Shown piece by piece: positions 18,883-27,730 of a stretch of DNA of 64,000 nucleotides (the first letter of the stretch is position 1; the number at the start of each line of letters is the position of its first letter). The notes beneath the pieces are model-generated. The model saw only the letters and a program-made list of their open reading frames with translations, had not been told where the DNA came from and made no database searches. This DNA is from Acinetobacter sp. ANC 4805 (GTDB lineage Bacteria > Pseudomonadota > Gammaproteobacteria > Pseudomonadales > Moraxellaceae), in the NCBI RefSeq assembly GCF_022549495.1, contig NZ_JAKZGD010000004.1, positions 274,126-338,125 of the forward strand, read 5' to 3'. A program made the position numbers and the translations under genes.

Positions 18883-19827
18883 ATGATTACAGTAACTTGG
18901 AATGAAGCAAGCCTGACACATGCAATTGATCAGTTTGTTAAACAGGTTTGTTTTTATCCAATCTCTCAACAAGAGTTCTTATTGAGTTTGAATGCGCTTT
19001 ATCATGCCTTTAAGCCAATCTATCAACCGCATTTGATCTATGCCAAAACAATCGAATGTTTTATTCAGTGCATGCAATGGATTGAGTACTTCGTTGGTGC
19101 ATCCAAGCCATTTAGCTTGGAGCAGTTGGATGAACAGCAAATCTCAATTCTTCAAATGTGTTTACTTCAGTATCAACCATGCCACTTTCATGAACAGCAG
19201 TATCAAGCTCAATTAGAAGTTGCTAATAGAGCATCCTTATCGCAGTACTTACAACAACTATTAAATCATTATTCTCAACTGCTATTTGTTCGAGTGGATT
19301 TGTCCTATGCAATGGAATACAGGCATTTGATTAACATTGAACAGGTCAAATCTGATCTTAGTGTTTTACTCAATCGAATTGCGAATAAAGATACGTGCTT
19401 CTATGGCTTACAGGGATATGCATGGGCACTAGAGCAGGGTGCTGATAAAGGCTATCACTGCCATTTATTACTGATCTATGATCCATCTAAGCGTCAGAGT
19501 GACTGGTATCTTGCTGATCAAGTTGGACAATTATGGAAAGAGATCACTCAGCAACAGGGGATTTTCTATAGCTGTAATACGCCAGAAATCAAAGCGCATT
19601 ATGAAAAATTGGGTCGTTTGGGTGTTGGACTAATTCATCGGAACAATGTAGATGAGGTATCCAATGCCATGAATGCAGCAATGTATCTGGTTAATCCTGA
19701 AAAGTCTGAACAATGGCTTTTAGCTAAAGTGGCAGGCATGCGTACTTTTGGTATGGGGCAATTTGATGTTGCTTGGCGTCGAGGTGTAGCAAATACCATG
19801 CAACAGCTTCAAGGTTATCTCCCTTAA
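18883..19827 (+). CDS. YfjJ/inovirus Gp2-like protein with H-C-H motif, copy 2
   Basis: A 314-residue protein. The C-terminal region reads YGLQGYAWALEQGADKGYHC then HLLLIYD, with His192-Cys193-His194 at the place of the HUH motif used by rolling-circle initiators, and later MNAAMYLVNPEKSEQW, typical of the YagK/YfjJ family linked to inoviruses and P4-like satellites. It may start single-strand replication or act as a regulator; neither is proven. The downstream paralogue starts 53 nt later in the same direction, and both N-termini share the pattern M-x-T-(x)-x-N-E-A. Confidence 0.65.
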   Translation: MITVTWNEASLTHAIDQFVKQVCFYPISQQEFLLSLNALYHAFKPIYQPHLIYAKTIECFIQCMQWIEYFVGASKPFSLEQLDEQQISILQMCLLQYQPCHFHEQQYQAQLEVANRASLSQYLQQLLNHYSQLLFVRVDLSYAMEYRHLINIEQVKSDLSVLLNRIANKDTCFYGLQGYAWALEQGADKGYHCHLLLIYDPSKRQSDWYLADQVGQLWKEITQQQGIFYSCNTPEIKAHYEKLGRLGVGLIHRNNVDEVSNAMNAAMYLVNPEKSEQWLLAKVAGMRTFGMGQFDVAWRRGVANTMQQLQGYLP

Positions 19828-19880
19828 AGATTTACAGCACTCCTAGTGATATGAACAAATAACCTAGGATGTGTTTTCTC

Positions 19881-20744
19881 ATGACGACCTACAACGAAGC
19901 TCAAACCTTTTGTGAAATTGAAAAATTTATCAAGGATGTGGTGGATGACCAAATCAGTTGTGAACAATTCAAGCAACAAATTGTTCCTTTAATTATCAAG
20001 TCTAGACGCTTTTTTATTGCTGGTTATGACTATGTTGATTCCATCATTATTTTTAAGCTGATTGAACGAGCCTTGTTTCAAGCAAATAAATATAGATTGT
20101 ATGAAAATATTTATGATCTGCCCGATCATGTGATTGAGTTGATGATTGCAGATATCCAGTCGCAATTTGAACGAATACAAGACGGTCATCAATACGACCA
20201 AAAACAGAATAAAGCTGAAACGAAAAAGGTCGAACGTTTCTTATTGAATACCATGCAATACACAGATTGCTTAATGATCTTTCCAATGCGATTTGGTATC
20301 AGGGAAGGTGTATCGTCATTAGGATTTAACGGTTTTGAGTGTTATGTCAATGCCATATTAAGAGAGGTCAGGGCAAGGGAGACCAATGTATTCCGTTGCA
20401 TCCATTCAGTGATTTGGAAGATAAAACATCATCCTGAACAGGGCTACTACCTCCAGATCTACTTTATTTATGCTGGACAAGCACAGGATACGACTTTATC
20501 TGACCATGCCAATAAACTGATAGCAAAGTGTGAAGAACTCAGTAATGGTTTTGGTGAAGTCTACATTGAAGAGCAAGCTAAAAAAGGATGGTCAGTGAAT
20601 TGCCAAGATGACAGGCAGATTCAACGGATCCTGCAATTGCTGAAGAGTGATTTCAATGCGAATAGTAAAAATCATTATTTAAGGGTGATGCCAACTCACG
20701 GCAAAACTTTTAATTGTGAACGCATTCCTCTAAAGCTGAAGTAG
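19881..20744 (+). CDS. YfjJ/inovirus Gp2-like protein, diverged copy 3
   Basis: A 287-residue paralogue of the preceding gene, with the matching start MTTYNEAQTF. The ATG at 19881 is chosen because it aligns with that start; ATG 19869 adds four residues. The C-terminal half (CIHSVIWKIKHHPEQGYYLQ, then IYFIYAGQ) follows the same plan, but the H-C-H triplet is replaced by Y-Y-L, so this copy has lost the putative metal ligands. It may bind DNA without cutting, or modulate the active copy. Confidence 0.55.
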   Translation: MTTYNEAQTFCEIEKFIKDVVDDQISCEQFKQQIVPLIIKSRRFFIAGYDYVDSIIIFKLIERALFQANKYRLYENIYDLPDHVIELMIADIQSQFERIQDGHQYDQKQNKAETKKVERFLLNTMQYTDCLMIFPMRFGIREGVSSLGFNGFECYVNAILREVRARETNVFRCIHSVIWKIKHHPEQGYYLQIYFIYAGQAQDTTLSDHANKLIAKCEELSNGFGEVYIEEQAKKGWSVNCQDDRQIQRILQLLKSDFNANSKNHYLRVMPTHGKTFNCERIPLKLK

Positions 20745-20777
20745 CTTTATTCAGTAAAATCAATCGAGTTGTTATCG

Positions 20778-20820
20778 AATAATGGTCTAAGAATGAATCC
20801 GCTTAGACCATTATTAATTT
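20778..20820. terminator. Bidirectional terminator between convergent island genes
   Basis: AATAATGGTCTAAG pairs perfectly with CTTAGACCATTATT (14 bp, 10-nt loop). It separates the plus-strand YfjJ genes from the minus-strand lipoprotein genes. Confidence 0.8.
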
Positions 20821-20859
20821 CAGTGGAAAAATACGCCACTTGATCTAGGAGTTGAATAC

Positions 20860-21369
20860 CTAAAAATTATAGGTATAGGTCAAACCACTATTGGTGGTGA
20901 CCGTCACTTCACGAACATATTCAGCCGAACAACCAAGATAGACCTTTGCCACAGAGCCATAGCGCATATTTTGGTAATCGTATGTACCTTTGCTTCTACA
21001 ATTCCCACGATTGATTAAAACCCCTGTGATGGTGGTTGGCGCATCGTTCAATGACATGATGTTTAATAAATCGGTATAGCCTGTCATGGAGTATTGTGAT
21101 TCTTCACGACGAACACGGACCTCAAACTGTTCCTGCACCGTGGGTTCAGTCACTTCCTCAGCATTATATGATTCATCTTCCAAAAAGGATTTACCAACGG
21201 CTGGAAAATCATCTTCGGATTGTTGAGGCGTTTCAGTTGTATCAGCAGTGCTATGCTCACTGGTTTGAGTTTGGACATCTTTGGGTTTTGGTGCATCGTT
21301 ACCTGAATTACACGCAGTTAAAGTCAGTAGCAGCACACAGGATAAAACAATAGATGGAATAAAATTCAT
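20860..21369 (-). CDS. Small lipoprotein of unknown function
   Basis: A 169-residue predicted lipoprotein. The signal peptide ends with LLTLTAC (lipobox), followed by an acidic, Thr/Ser-rich linker and a C-terminal globular part with two cysteines (NRGNCRSKG and VYLGCSAEYV) that could form a disulfide. The segment IMSLNDAPTTITGVLINRG shares the words MSLNDA with the neighbouring lipoprotein. Family and function are not recognised. Confidence 0.65.
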   Translation of the reverse strand: MNFIPSIVLSCVLLLTLTACNSGNDAPKPKDVQTQTSEHSTADTTETPQQSEDDFPAVGKSFLEDESYNAEEVTEPTVQEQFEVRVRREESQYSMTGYTDLLNIMSLNDAPTTITGVLINRGNCRSKGTYDYQNMRYGSVAKVYLGCSAEYVREVTVTTNSGLTYTYNF

Positions 21370-21404
21370 TACATATGCCTATATTTAATCGAATATTCTG
21401 ATTT

Positions 21405-21432
21405 ACAGGGTTGGGCGAAAGTCCAACCCTGT
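21405..21432. terminator. Hairpin between the two lipoprotein genes
   Basis: ACAGGGTTGG / CCAACCCTGT forms a perfect 10-bp stem with an 8-nt loop (GCGAAAGT) 50 nt beyond the stop of the upstream lipoprotein gene. There is no strong T tract, so it may be a weak terminator or a stabilising mRNA end. Confidence 0.5.
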
Positions 21433-21482
21433 GTATTTAATTGTTTGGTCAATCAATTTTTTACTTTTTATAAAAGTGGGAA

Positions 21483-22604
21483 TTACTCATCGATCTTTTT
21501 AAATACCTTTTCGATCGGGGTATAGTTTTCCAAGCTAAAATCAAAAGGAATTGGCTTTTTCAGCGGCACATCAAATTTCTTTAATGGCGCATTTTCTATG
21601 CCGTTGAAATGTTTACGTTGAAAGGACATGGTACTTGGTTCAAGGATTGCGATCGGCTCATTTAGTGAATCAACTTGAATATTCTTGGCTTTATAAATGA
21701 CTAAGCTATCTAATTCCAATTGATGATTATTGAAGTTGAAAATGTAACCGACATACTTTTGTCCACCAGCCGTAATGATATTTTGTGCTAACTCTGGCGT
21801 GGATGGGGCTGTGAAATTCACAATAAGGTCAGATGAGAAATTCATATTCTCAAAATGTAGTTGTTTCGAATCAGCATCATAATAAACAAAATTATCAATC
21901 GGACCCTTTGGTCGATCATTCGGTGTATAGCTGCTTGGCATAAACAGACTTTGTGCAGACGTAGCATTTAAACTGAGTTCTAAAAGTTTCAAGTCATAAT
22001 TTAGATGGGCATTTTTAGTATCCAATTCTTTTTGAAGTGTTTGAATACGTTGCTGATATTGCTCTGTACTTTCAAATTGATCTTTTTGTGGTGGAGTCAC
22101 CTGCATTGTTGATCTTATATAATTGATGGCTGTATCATGCGCTGCACGCAAAGAATAGTCATCACCTAAAGCAAAGGTGAATGCTGGAAATTGTTGACCT
22201 GTATTTCCGATCACTAAAACTTGATTGTTCTTTAAAGCCAGCACATTTCTTAAATCATTGAGAACGGACTGGAAATGCACACAGTTTGCACAATACTCTG
22301 CAACATCGTCATTTTCAGCAAACATCTGCAATCCAGAGATGGTTTTATACGGTGGATAAAAGGAAAAATATCCTTCATCTTTGATCAATTCCTGAAAGCT
22401 TTCACCTGTTTTGGTGAGCGGAGGTGTAATTTTATTGCGAGCGATAATCAAAGGGGAAGAAACAGCCTGTGCAGGGGCAGCATCATTCAATGACATGTTT
22501 TCAATCTTTTGAGTAAGTTCTTTATTCTCTACATCATCTTGTTGTGGTTTAGAGCAGCCGACCAATGCAAGGCTGGTGAGCAGCACAATTGAAATGTATT
22601 TCAT
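21483..22604 (-). CDS. Lipoprotein of unknown function, 373 residues
   Basis: The reading frame is open from 22733, but ATG 22604 gives a textbook lipoprotein signal (MKYISIVLLTSLALVGC) behind purine-rich GGGGAAATAATAGG. The linker contains MSLNDAAPAQA, shared in part with the next gene. A coiled-coil stretch (QQRIQTLQKELDTKNAHLNY) lies mid-protein and two Cys occur in AEYCANCVHF. There is no recognised domain. The pair may encode envelope factors of the island. Confidence 0.65.
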   Translation of the reverse strand: MKYISIVLLTSLALVGCSKPQQDDVENKELTQKIENMSLNDAAPAQAVSSPLIIARNKITPPLTKTGESFQELIKDEGYFSFYPPYKTISGLQMFAENDDVAEYCANCVHFQSVLNDLRNVLALKNNQVLVIGNTGQQFPAFTFALGDDYSLRAAHDTAINYIRSTMQVTPPQKDQFESTEQYQQRIQTLQKELDTKNAHLNYDLKLLELSLNATSAQSLFMPSSYTPNDRPKGPIDNFVYYDADSKQLHFENMNFSSDLIVNFTAPSTPELAQNIITAGGQKYVGYIFNFNNHQLELDSLVIYKAKNIQVDSLNEPIAILEPSTMSFQRKHFNGIENAPLKKFDVPLKKPIPFDFSLENYTPIEKVFKKIDE

Positions 22605-22950
22605 CCTATTATTTCCCCATCCAATATTTTTTAAGTTTTTAAAATGAATTATGAAATTGACTGTAATTTCAAATACATTTTGTTTGGCTGTCACAGACTC
22701 TAGCGATGCTGTTACTGAGCACAATAAGAACAATCCGAATAAGCCGTGTAGTACGCTTCATGATTTTTATCCAGCACAAAACACCACTGACAAAAATGGA
22801 TGCAGCAGTTAACTGATGTCTTGAATCAATCAGGACACAGCGAAAGCGTGTGATAAATGAATTGGAATAAAATGCCTGAGAGGCGGAGAAAGTGCAGGGG
22901 AATAAAGCACAGTAAAATGTGTCATGGTTGACTCCTTGGAATTACAAGAA

Positions 22951-23139
22951 GTTCTGCTACATCACTGCTAAATAATGGTGGCAGAACGAAAGGGGGTTAG
23001 CAGACTGGGATCCAAGGAACCAGCACGCACGAGGCGTCCCCCTCTCGCCCTACCATAGAAAAAAAGGGGGACACGAGGGTTCCCACAACATACAAAATTA
23101 CTTTCATATATCGTGCTGGATCTGCGGTCTGCTAAAACC
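22951..23139. ncRNA. Nested hairpin element, candidate structured RNA or replication site
   Basis: The 790 bases between 22605 and 23396 contain no convincing gene. They hold GTTCTGC / GCAGAAC (22951-22957 with 22981-22987) and then a nested fold: TTAGCAGAC (22997-23005) with GTCTGCTAA (23127-23135), CCAGCACG (23020-23027) with CGTGCTGG (23112-23119), and GTCCCCCT (23036-23043) with AGGGGGAC (23065-23072). All stems are perfect. It is locally GC-rich in AT-rich surroundings. It could be a regulatory RNA, or a single-strand origin/nick site for the HUH-like protein. Confidence 0.5.
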
Positions 23140-23346
23140 GACTGACAATGTAGGTCAGCCCTTGCATCATAATCGTTGCGAAAAAACAGGTCAATTGATC
23201 TATTTAACCTTCATTCAAAAATTGCCTAAAACTGATGATAAAAAACGCATTCTAAAAAAATACAAATACATAGCATCTAATTGAGAACGGTGTTTCTCCA
23301 TTTGAGACCGCACCAATACATGCTTCAGCTACATCGCAATCATTTT

Positions 23347-23373
23347 GCCTGCTTCCCTCAGCAGGCTTTGTTT
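23347..23373 (+). terminator. Hairpin with T-rich tail just upstream of the zinc-ribbon gene
   Basis: GCCTGCT / AGCAGGC with a 6-nt loop is followed by TTTGTTT and lies only 23 nt before the next start codon, so it sits in or just before that gene's leader. Confidence 0.6.
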
Positions 23374-23396
23374 ATTCATTTACAGGAAATATCACA

Positions 23397-23714
23397 ATGA
23401 GTTTGCCATGTCCTTATTGCCAGTCCCGAGAGACGGTACAACTGCAATCCCCACAACATTTACCCAGTACTTCAACTCACAGCCCAATTTCCAATAGTGT
23501 GATGTCACCGATGGCACTTGCCACCTTGGGTGTCAGTGTTTCTAAAAGCCTGAATATTCCTCCGATTGCAGGCGCGATCGTTGGGGTGTTGATCGGTGGT
23601 ATCTGGATGTTGATCACTGAAGATGAACCGCAACAACCGCTTCACCCAACTTATCGCAGACAGTATTACTGCAATCACTGTGACCGCAGCTTTAGCCCGA
23701 ATTTACACAATTAA
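23397..23714 (+). CDS. Zinc-ribbon protein with a hydrophobic centre
   Basis: A 105-residue protein. An N-terminal half ribbon (CPYCQSRET) and a C-terminal half (YYCNHCDRSF) bracket a low-complexity Ser/Pro stretch and one probable membrane segment (IPPIAGAIVGVLIGGIWML). Together the four Cys may bind one zinc. AGGAAAT upstream supports the ATG. It is the first gene of a plus-strand block with DUF932, YqaJ and RDF-like genes. Exact function is unknown. Confidence 0.6.
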   Translation: MSLPCPYCQSRETVQLQSPQHLPSTSTHSPISNSVMSPMALATLGVSVSKSLNIPPIAGAIVGVLIGGIWMLITEDEPQQPLHPTYRRQYYCNHCDRSFSPNLHN

Positions 23715-23777
23715 GCATTCAGCAAAATTCAAATCCAACGCTTTACCCATTTTAAAATTAATACAGGAATTATTCTT

Positions 23778-24827
23778 ATGGCACATTTAGTTGAAACAAT
23801 GGCATTCACAGGACAAACCCCTTGGCACGGTTTAGGCAACCAACTCATCCCAAACCAACCTATCGAGGTCTGGGCACAACAGGCAGGCATGGATTGGCGG
23901 ATTGAATCCTCGGATGTCAGTTACATGGCACAGAACCATCGGGGGCAGAGCATTATTATGCCCTTTGAGGAACAACGAGTGCTTTACCGTTCAGATACGC
24001 ATGCACCTTTATCCGTGGTCAGCCAACGCTTTCAAGAAGTCCAACCGATGGAAATCCTACACTTCTACAAAGACCTGACGGAGCAATCAGGCTTTGAATT
24101 GGAAACCGCAGGCGTACTCAAAGGTGGTAAGAAATTCTGGGCACTGGCTAAGACTGGACAGACTTCAGCACTCAAGGGTAAGGATGTGAGTAATGGCTAT
24201 ATTCTACTAGCGACGGCTTGTGATGGCACACTTGCCACCACTGCTCAATTCACTTCTATTCGGGTGGTGTGTAACAACACCTTAGCGATTGCTCTTAAAG
24301 GACAAAACACCAGTGCAGGTGTGGTCAAAGTTCCACATAGCACCAAGTTCGATGCGGAGAAAGTCAAACAGCAACTCGGTATTTCAGTCCGTGCATGGGA
24401 TGAACACATGTATGAAATGAAACAACTGAGTCAACGTAAAGTGACACAGCAAGAAGCCGCAGCCTACTTTGATGCGGTATTTAACAACACTAACTTGAGT
24501 ACAGCGGAACAGGATGAAAGCATTATTCAGTTCTACCGAAATGCCGCCATGCCAAATCAAAGTAATCCGTCCAAAGCGGACAATAAAACTGAACCGAATG
24601 GACGTGCGATGTCGAAAGTCATGACTATGTTTAACGGGCATGGACGTGGGGCAGAACTGAGTTCAGCTAAAGACACGGCTTATGGTTTACTGTGCGCAAT
24701 AACTGAATTTACTGACCATGAACGTCGGGCGATGAGTACCGATCACCGACTCGATTCAGCTTGGTTTGGTGCAGGTGCAGTGATCAAGCAACGAGGCTTG
24801 GAACAGGCACTTCGAATGATTGCCTAA
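23778..24827 (+). CDS. DUF932 phage/plasmid-like protein
   Basis: A 349-residue protein matching the DUF932 (phage/plasmid-like, TIGR03299-type) family: MAFTGQTPWHGLGNQL at the start, the central YILLATACDGTLATTAQFTS and IRVVCNNTLAIAL, and the C-terminal GRAMSKVMTMFNGHGRGAEL. The family is frequent on conjugative and satellite elements beside recombination genes; its biochemical role is unsettled. Codon use and GC are richer than in the YfjJ genes of the same island, suggesting separate origins. Confidence 0.85.
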   Translation: MAHLVETMAFTGQTPWHGLGNQLIPNQPIEVWAQQAGMDWRIESSDVSYMAQNHRGQSIIMPFEEQRVLYRSDTHAPLSVVSQRFQEVQPMEILHFYKDLTEQSGFELETAGVLKGGKKFWALAKTGQTSALKGKDVSNGYILLATACDGTLATTAQFTSIRVVCNNTLAIALKGQNTSAGVVKVPHSTKFDAEKVKQQLGISVRAWDEHMYEMKQLSQRKVTQQEAAAYFDAVFNNTNLSTAEQDESIIQFYRNAAMPNQSNPSKADNKTEPNGRAMSKVMTMFNGHGRGAELSSAKDTAYGLLCAITEFTDHERRAMSTDHRLDSAWFGAGAVIKQRGLEQALRMIA

Positions 24828-24901
24828 ATTCAGTTTCAATTAAGCCGCTTCTTTTAGCCTAAGCATACGGTAACACCGTACAAGCACAGTGACACTTTTC
24901 G

Positions 24902-24928
24902 CCACATCTCCCCTGATGTGGTTTTTTT
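24902..24928 (+). terminator. Terminator after the DUF932 gene
   Basis: CCACATC / GATGTGG with a 6-nt loop is followed by T7. An almost identical hairpin recurs at 25390, each followed by TATGCC. Confidence 0.8.
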
Positions 24929-25052
24929 ATGCCATAAATATGTATTAAGCTCTTCATAGTTATAGAAAAATATAGATTTGTGATTGAAATCGGATCAATT
25001 TTCTATAATGATAACTGTTATTCACTTGGTCATTTATTCTAGGGAGTAGATC

Positions 25053-25325
25053 ATGATTGATGTGCAATATTCTAAAAATGTCTCAATTCAACAGTTAGCC
25101 GATGATGCATTCGTATTAAGGATCAATGATGCAAAAGTCTATCAATACTTGCTTATCCAGTGTGGCAAGACCTTTGGTTGGGAACGCTCCATCCAAAAGT
25201 CACAAAGCTTTTTAAATGGAGATATTGAATATCAGATCAATGTATCCGATTTGGCTTTAGAGCACTTTGGCAAAGACTTTTTTATGTTAGAACCCGAGTT
25301 GCTCAATAACATCGCCAAAAGTTAG
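25053..25325 (+). CDS. Hypothetical protein, 90 residues
   Basis: A short soluble protein without signal peptide or membrane segment (MIDVQYSKNVSIQQLADDAF). The start has GGGAG 8 nt upstream. No family is recognised. It lies between two near-identical terminators, so it is probably its own transcript, within the island's DUF932-YqaJ block. Confidence 0.55.
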   Translation: MIDVQYSKNVSIQQLADDAFVLRINDAKVYQYLLIQCGKTFGWERSIQKSQSFLNGDIEYQINVSDLALEHFGKDFFMLEPELLNNIAKS

Positions 25326-25389
25326 ATGTTCAACCGAGAGAGGATGTATTTAGGATAAATACATCCTCAAAATCAAGATTCACTTTTTT

Positions 25390-25418
25390 GCCACATTTCC
25401 CCAAATGTGGCTTTTTTT
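25390..25418 (+). terminator. Terminator upstream of the YqaJ nuclease gene
   Basis: GCCACATTT / AAATGTGGC with loop CCCC is followed by T7 and lies about 50 nt before the start codon at 25468. Confidence 0.85.
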
Positions 25419-25467
25419 ATGCCCGAAATTTAGTTTTTACGATTTTACTCATACAGGAATATTCAAT

Positions 25468-26610
25468 ATGCATAGCCATACTCAAATTCAAAACACTTTA
25501 AACCATCCACCTTTACAACCTTATTCACCAAACCTGAATCCACCCACCCAAAACTCACCGACCCAACAGCTTGAGGTGGGAACTCGAACTAAAAGTGGCC
25601 GACTGAATACGCAGCCACGAAAAACCAAAGCACCTACAGCCAAACGCCTTGCCAATACTAAACAGCTCAATTATCAACAATGGCTCGAAGTCAGAAAACA
25701 GGGCATTGGCAGTAGTGATGCGGCAACCGCCTGTGGACTCAATCCTTACATGAGCATGTTGGAACTGTGGATGATTAAAACAGGACGGATGCAACAAAAC
25801 ATCGAGGATGAAAGCGCAGGCTATGCGCCACTTTACTGGGGTAAGCAGTTAGAGCCGCTTGTGGCGGAATACTACAGCATGCACACCAACAATAAGGTAC
25901 GTCGAGTCAATGCAGTGTTACAACACCCTGATGAAGACAAACACTTTATGCTCGCCAATTTGGATTATGCCGTGGTGGGCAGTGGCGAAGTGCAAATATT
26001 AGAGTGTAAAACTGTTGGAGAATATGGTTCAAAATTATGGCGAGATGGCGTACCACTGTATGTCCTGTGCCAAGTGCAACATCAATTGGCAGTGACAGGC
26101 AAACAAGCCGCACATATCTGTGCCTTGGTTTGTGGGCATGAAACTAAAATCTTTAAAGTGACCCGTAATGAAACCGTGATTCAGCACATCATCAATGCCG
26201 AACGTCACTTCTGGCAATGTGTGGAATCCGATATTCCACCGAGTGTCGATGCCTCCGATTCAGCAGCCAAAGCTTTACAACAACTTTATCCTGCACAAAC
26301 CCCATTACAGGTAGAAGACCTCAGCCAAAACGAACAAGCCAACTATCTGTTTAATCAGTTGCTTGAGGAGCGACATAAAGTTGAGCAGCATCAACAGTAT
26401 TTTGATGAGTTGAAACATCAATTACAAATGATGATGAAAGAGGCAGAACGAGCAGTATTTACAGGTGGCTCAGTGACGTGGAAGAAATCACAAGACTCAA
26501 TCAGCCTAGACAGCAAATCCCTGCTTAAACAATACCCTGAATATCTACAGCAGTTTCCACAAACCAAAGCAGGGACACGAAGATTTCAGATTTACCCGAA
26601 TGGTGGATAA
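25468..26610 (+). CDS. YqaJ-family viral recombinase/endonuclease
   Basis: A protein of about 380 residues with the YqaJ/lambda-exonuclease-like nuclease fold. RKQGIGSSDAATACGLNPY is the family start, followed by LYWGKQLEPLVAEYY, the metal-binding Asp in LANLDYAVVG, and the Glu-x-Lys motif ECKTVGEYGSKLW. Such nucleases make single-stranded ends for recombination. ATG 25468 follows AGGAATATTCAAT; an open frame extends upstream to 25405 across the hairpin tail but is unlikely to be used. No RecT-like annealing protein is seen next to it. Confidence 0.87.
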   Translation: MHSHTQIQNTLNHPPLQPYSPNLNPPTQNSPTQQLEVGTRTKSGRLNTQPRKTKAPTAKRLANTKQLNYQQWLEVRKQGIGSSDAATACGLNPYMSMLELWMIKTGRMQQNIEDESAGYAPLYWGKQLEPLVAEYYSMHTNNKVRRVNAVLQHPDEDKHFMLANLDYAVVGSGEVQILECKTVGEYGSKLWRDGVPLYVLCQVQHQLAVTGKQAAHICALVCGHETKIFKVTRNETVIQHIINAERHFWQCVESDIPPSVDASDSAAKALQQLYPAQTPLQVEDLSQNEQANYLFNQLLEERHKVEQHQQYFDELKHQLQMMMKEAERAVFTGGSVTWKKSQDSISLDSKSLLKQYPEYLQQFPQTKAGTRRFQIYPNGG

Positions 26611-26680
26611 GGCAGCTACGCATATCCAGCATTTATTTCTCAAACAAACGTATCAAATCAGCCAACACAGAAACCCACCG

Positions 26681-26712
26681 ATCCCATACCACAATAGGTA
26701 TGGGATTTTTTT
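26681..26712 (+). terminator. Terminator upstream of the RDF-like gene
   Basis: ATCCCATACC / GGTATGGGAT is a perfect 10-bp stem with a 6-nt loop and T7, 30 nt before the next start codon. Confidence 0.88.
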
Positions 26713-26742
26713 ATACCCAATTTTTATTGAAAGGACATCATC

Positions 26743-27642
26743 ATGATTAAAGGTTTAGCAATCACTCCACCTGTTTTAGGTCGTATCAGTATCGGCAAGA
26801 TTGTCGAAAAGAATGGTAAACGTCTGCCTGAACGGGATGATCAATTTACCATCACTAGCCAAATCCAGAACAAGGATGGCTGGGTCAAACATCCACTGGA
26901 TGAACAACTTAGATCTAAAGCACCCAATCAAAACCAAAAGCTCAGAACTATTCCAGTCCGCATGATCTTCAATGATCCTGAACTGAACTTACGGGCAGAG
27001 TACAGCCTATTTGATCGCCAAACTGGACGATTAATCTGCTCAGGCAATGGAGAAACTTGTCAGCGACTTGGGCAAAGCGGAGTTGAACAACATCCATGCC
27101 CATCACCTGATTTATGCCCACTGGCACAGGGTGGGTTGTGTAAACCTTATGGCAGGCTGTATGTCAATTTAGATGAATCAGATGAGTTTGGCACATTCAT
27201 CTTTAGAACCACAGGTTTTAACAGCATTCGCACCTTAGCAGCACGGCTTCGCTATTACCATGCAGCTTCAGGTGATTTACTTTCATGCCTGCCATTGCAA
27301 CTTACTCTGAGAGGCAAAAGCACAACACAAAGTTATCGTACTCCGATCTACTATGTGGATTTAACTTTACGTGATGGCACAAACCTGAAAGATGCGATTA
27401 GCTCAGCCAAACAGATGGATGAACAAAGTAAGACAGCAGGGTTTTATCAGGAAGCTTTGGATCATGTGGCACGGCAGGGTTATGGCAATGCTCATTTTGA
27501 GGTTGGAAGTGAAGAAGGCTTGGATATCGTGGAGGAGTTTTACAACGATGAATCTAAAACAGAGTATCAGCAAACGCATGATCTCACTCATGTTCAGGAT
27601 ATTCAGAAAGGGTTGCAGCAGTCGGTGCAGGCTTTGAATTGA
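26743..27642 (+). CDS. Recombination-directionality-factor-like / metal-binding protein
   Basis: A 299-residue protein that resembles the family annotated as hydrolase or metal-binding protein, or RDF-like, on integrative elements. It has a Cys cluster suited to zinc (CSGNGETCQRL, then CPSPDLCPLAQGGLCKPYG) and a conserved middle (IFRTTGFNSIRTLAARLRYY). It may help excision of the island with the nearby AlpA-like protein. AAAGGA lies upstream of the ATG. A decayed copy of its 3' end lies at about 28011. Confidence 0.6.
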   Translation: MIKGLAITPPVLGRISIGKIVEKNGKRLPERDDQFTITSQIQNKDGWVKHPLDEQLRSKAPNQNQKLRTIPVRMIFNDPELNLRAEYSLFDRQTGRLICSGNGETCQRLGQSGVEQHPCPSPDLCPLAQGGLCKPYGRLYVNLDESDEFGTFIFRTTGFNSIRTLAARLRYYHAASGDLLSCLPLQLTLRGKSTTQSYRTPIYYVDLTLRDGTNLKDAISSAKQMDEQSKTAGFYQEALDHVARQGYGNAHFEVGSEEGLDIVEEFYNDESKTEYQQTHDLTHVQDIQKGLQQSVQALN

Positions 27643-27730
27643 ATGGGTGAAAGCAGGACGTTTTTTCTTACAGCGAGCTCTATTATTTGAGCGAAATCGC
27701 GCTCGCATCATTGATTGGGAGAAAAACATC

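Noticed and set aside
22605..22733. Upstream extension of the 373-residue lipoprotein
   Set aside because: It would bury the lipobox signal in the middle of the protein.
22734..23396. CRISPR array in the gene-free gap
   Set aside because: There are inverted stems but no regularly spaced direct repeats.
27647..27730. Upstream extension of the AlpA-like gene
   Set aside because: ATG 27731 has the ribosome-binding site and matches the usual AlpA start; the extension has no family similarity.
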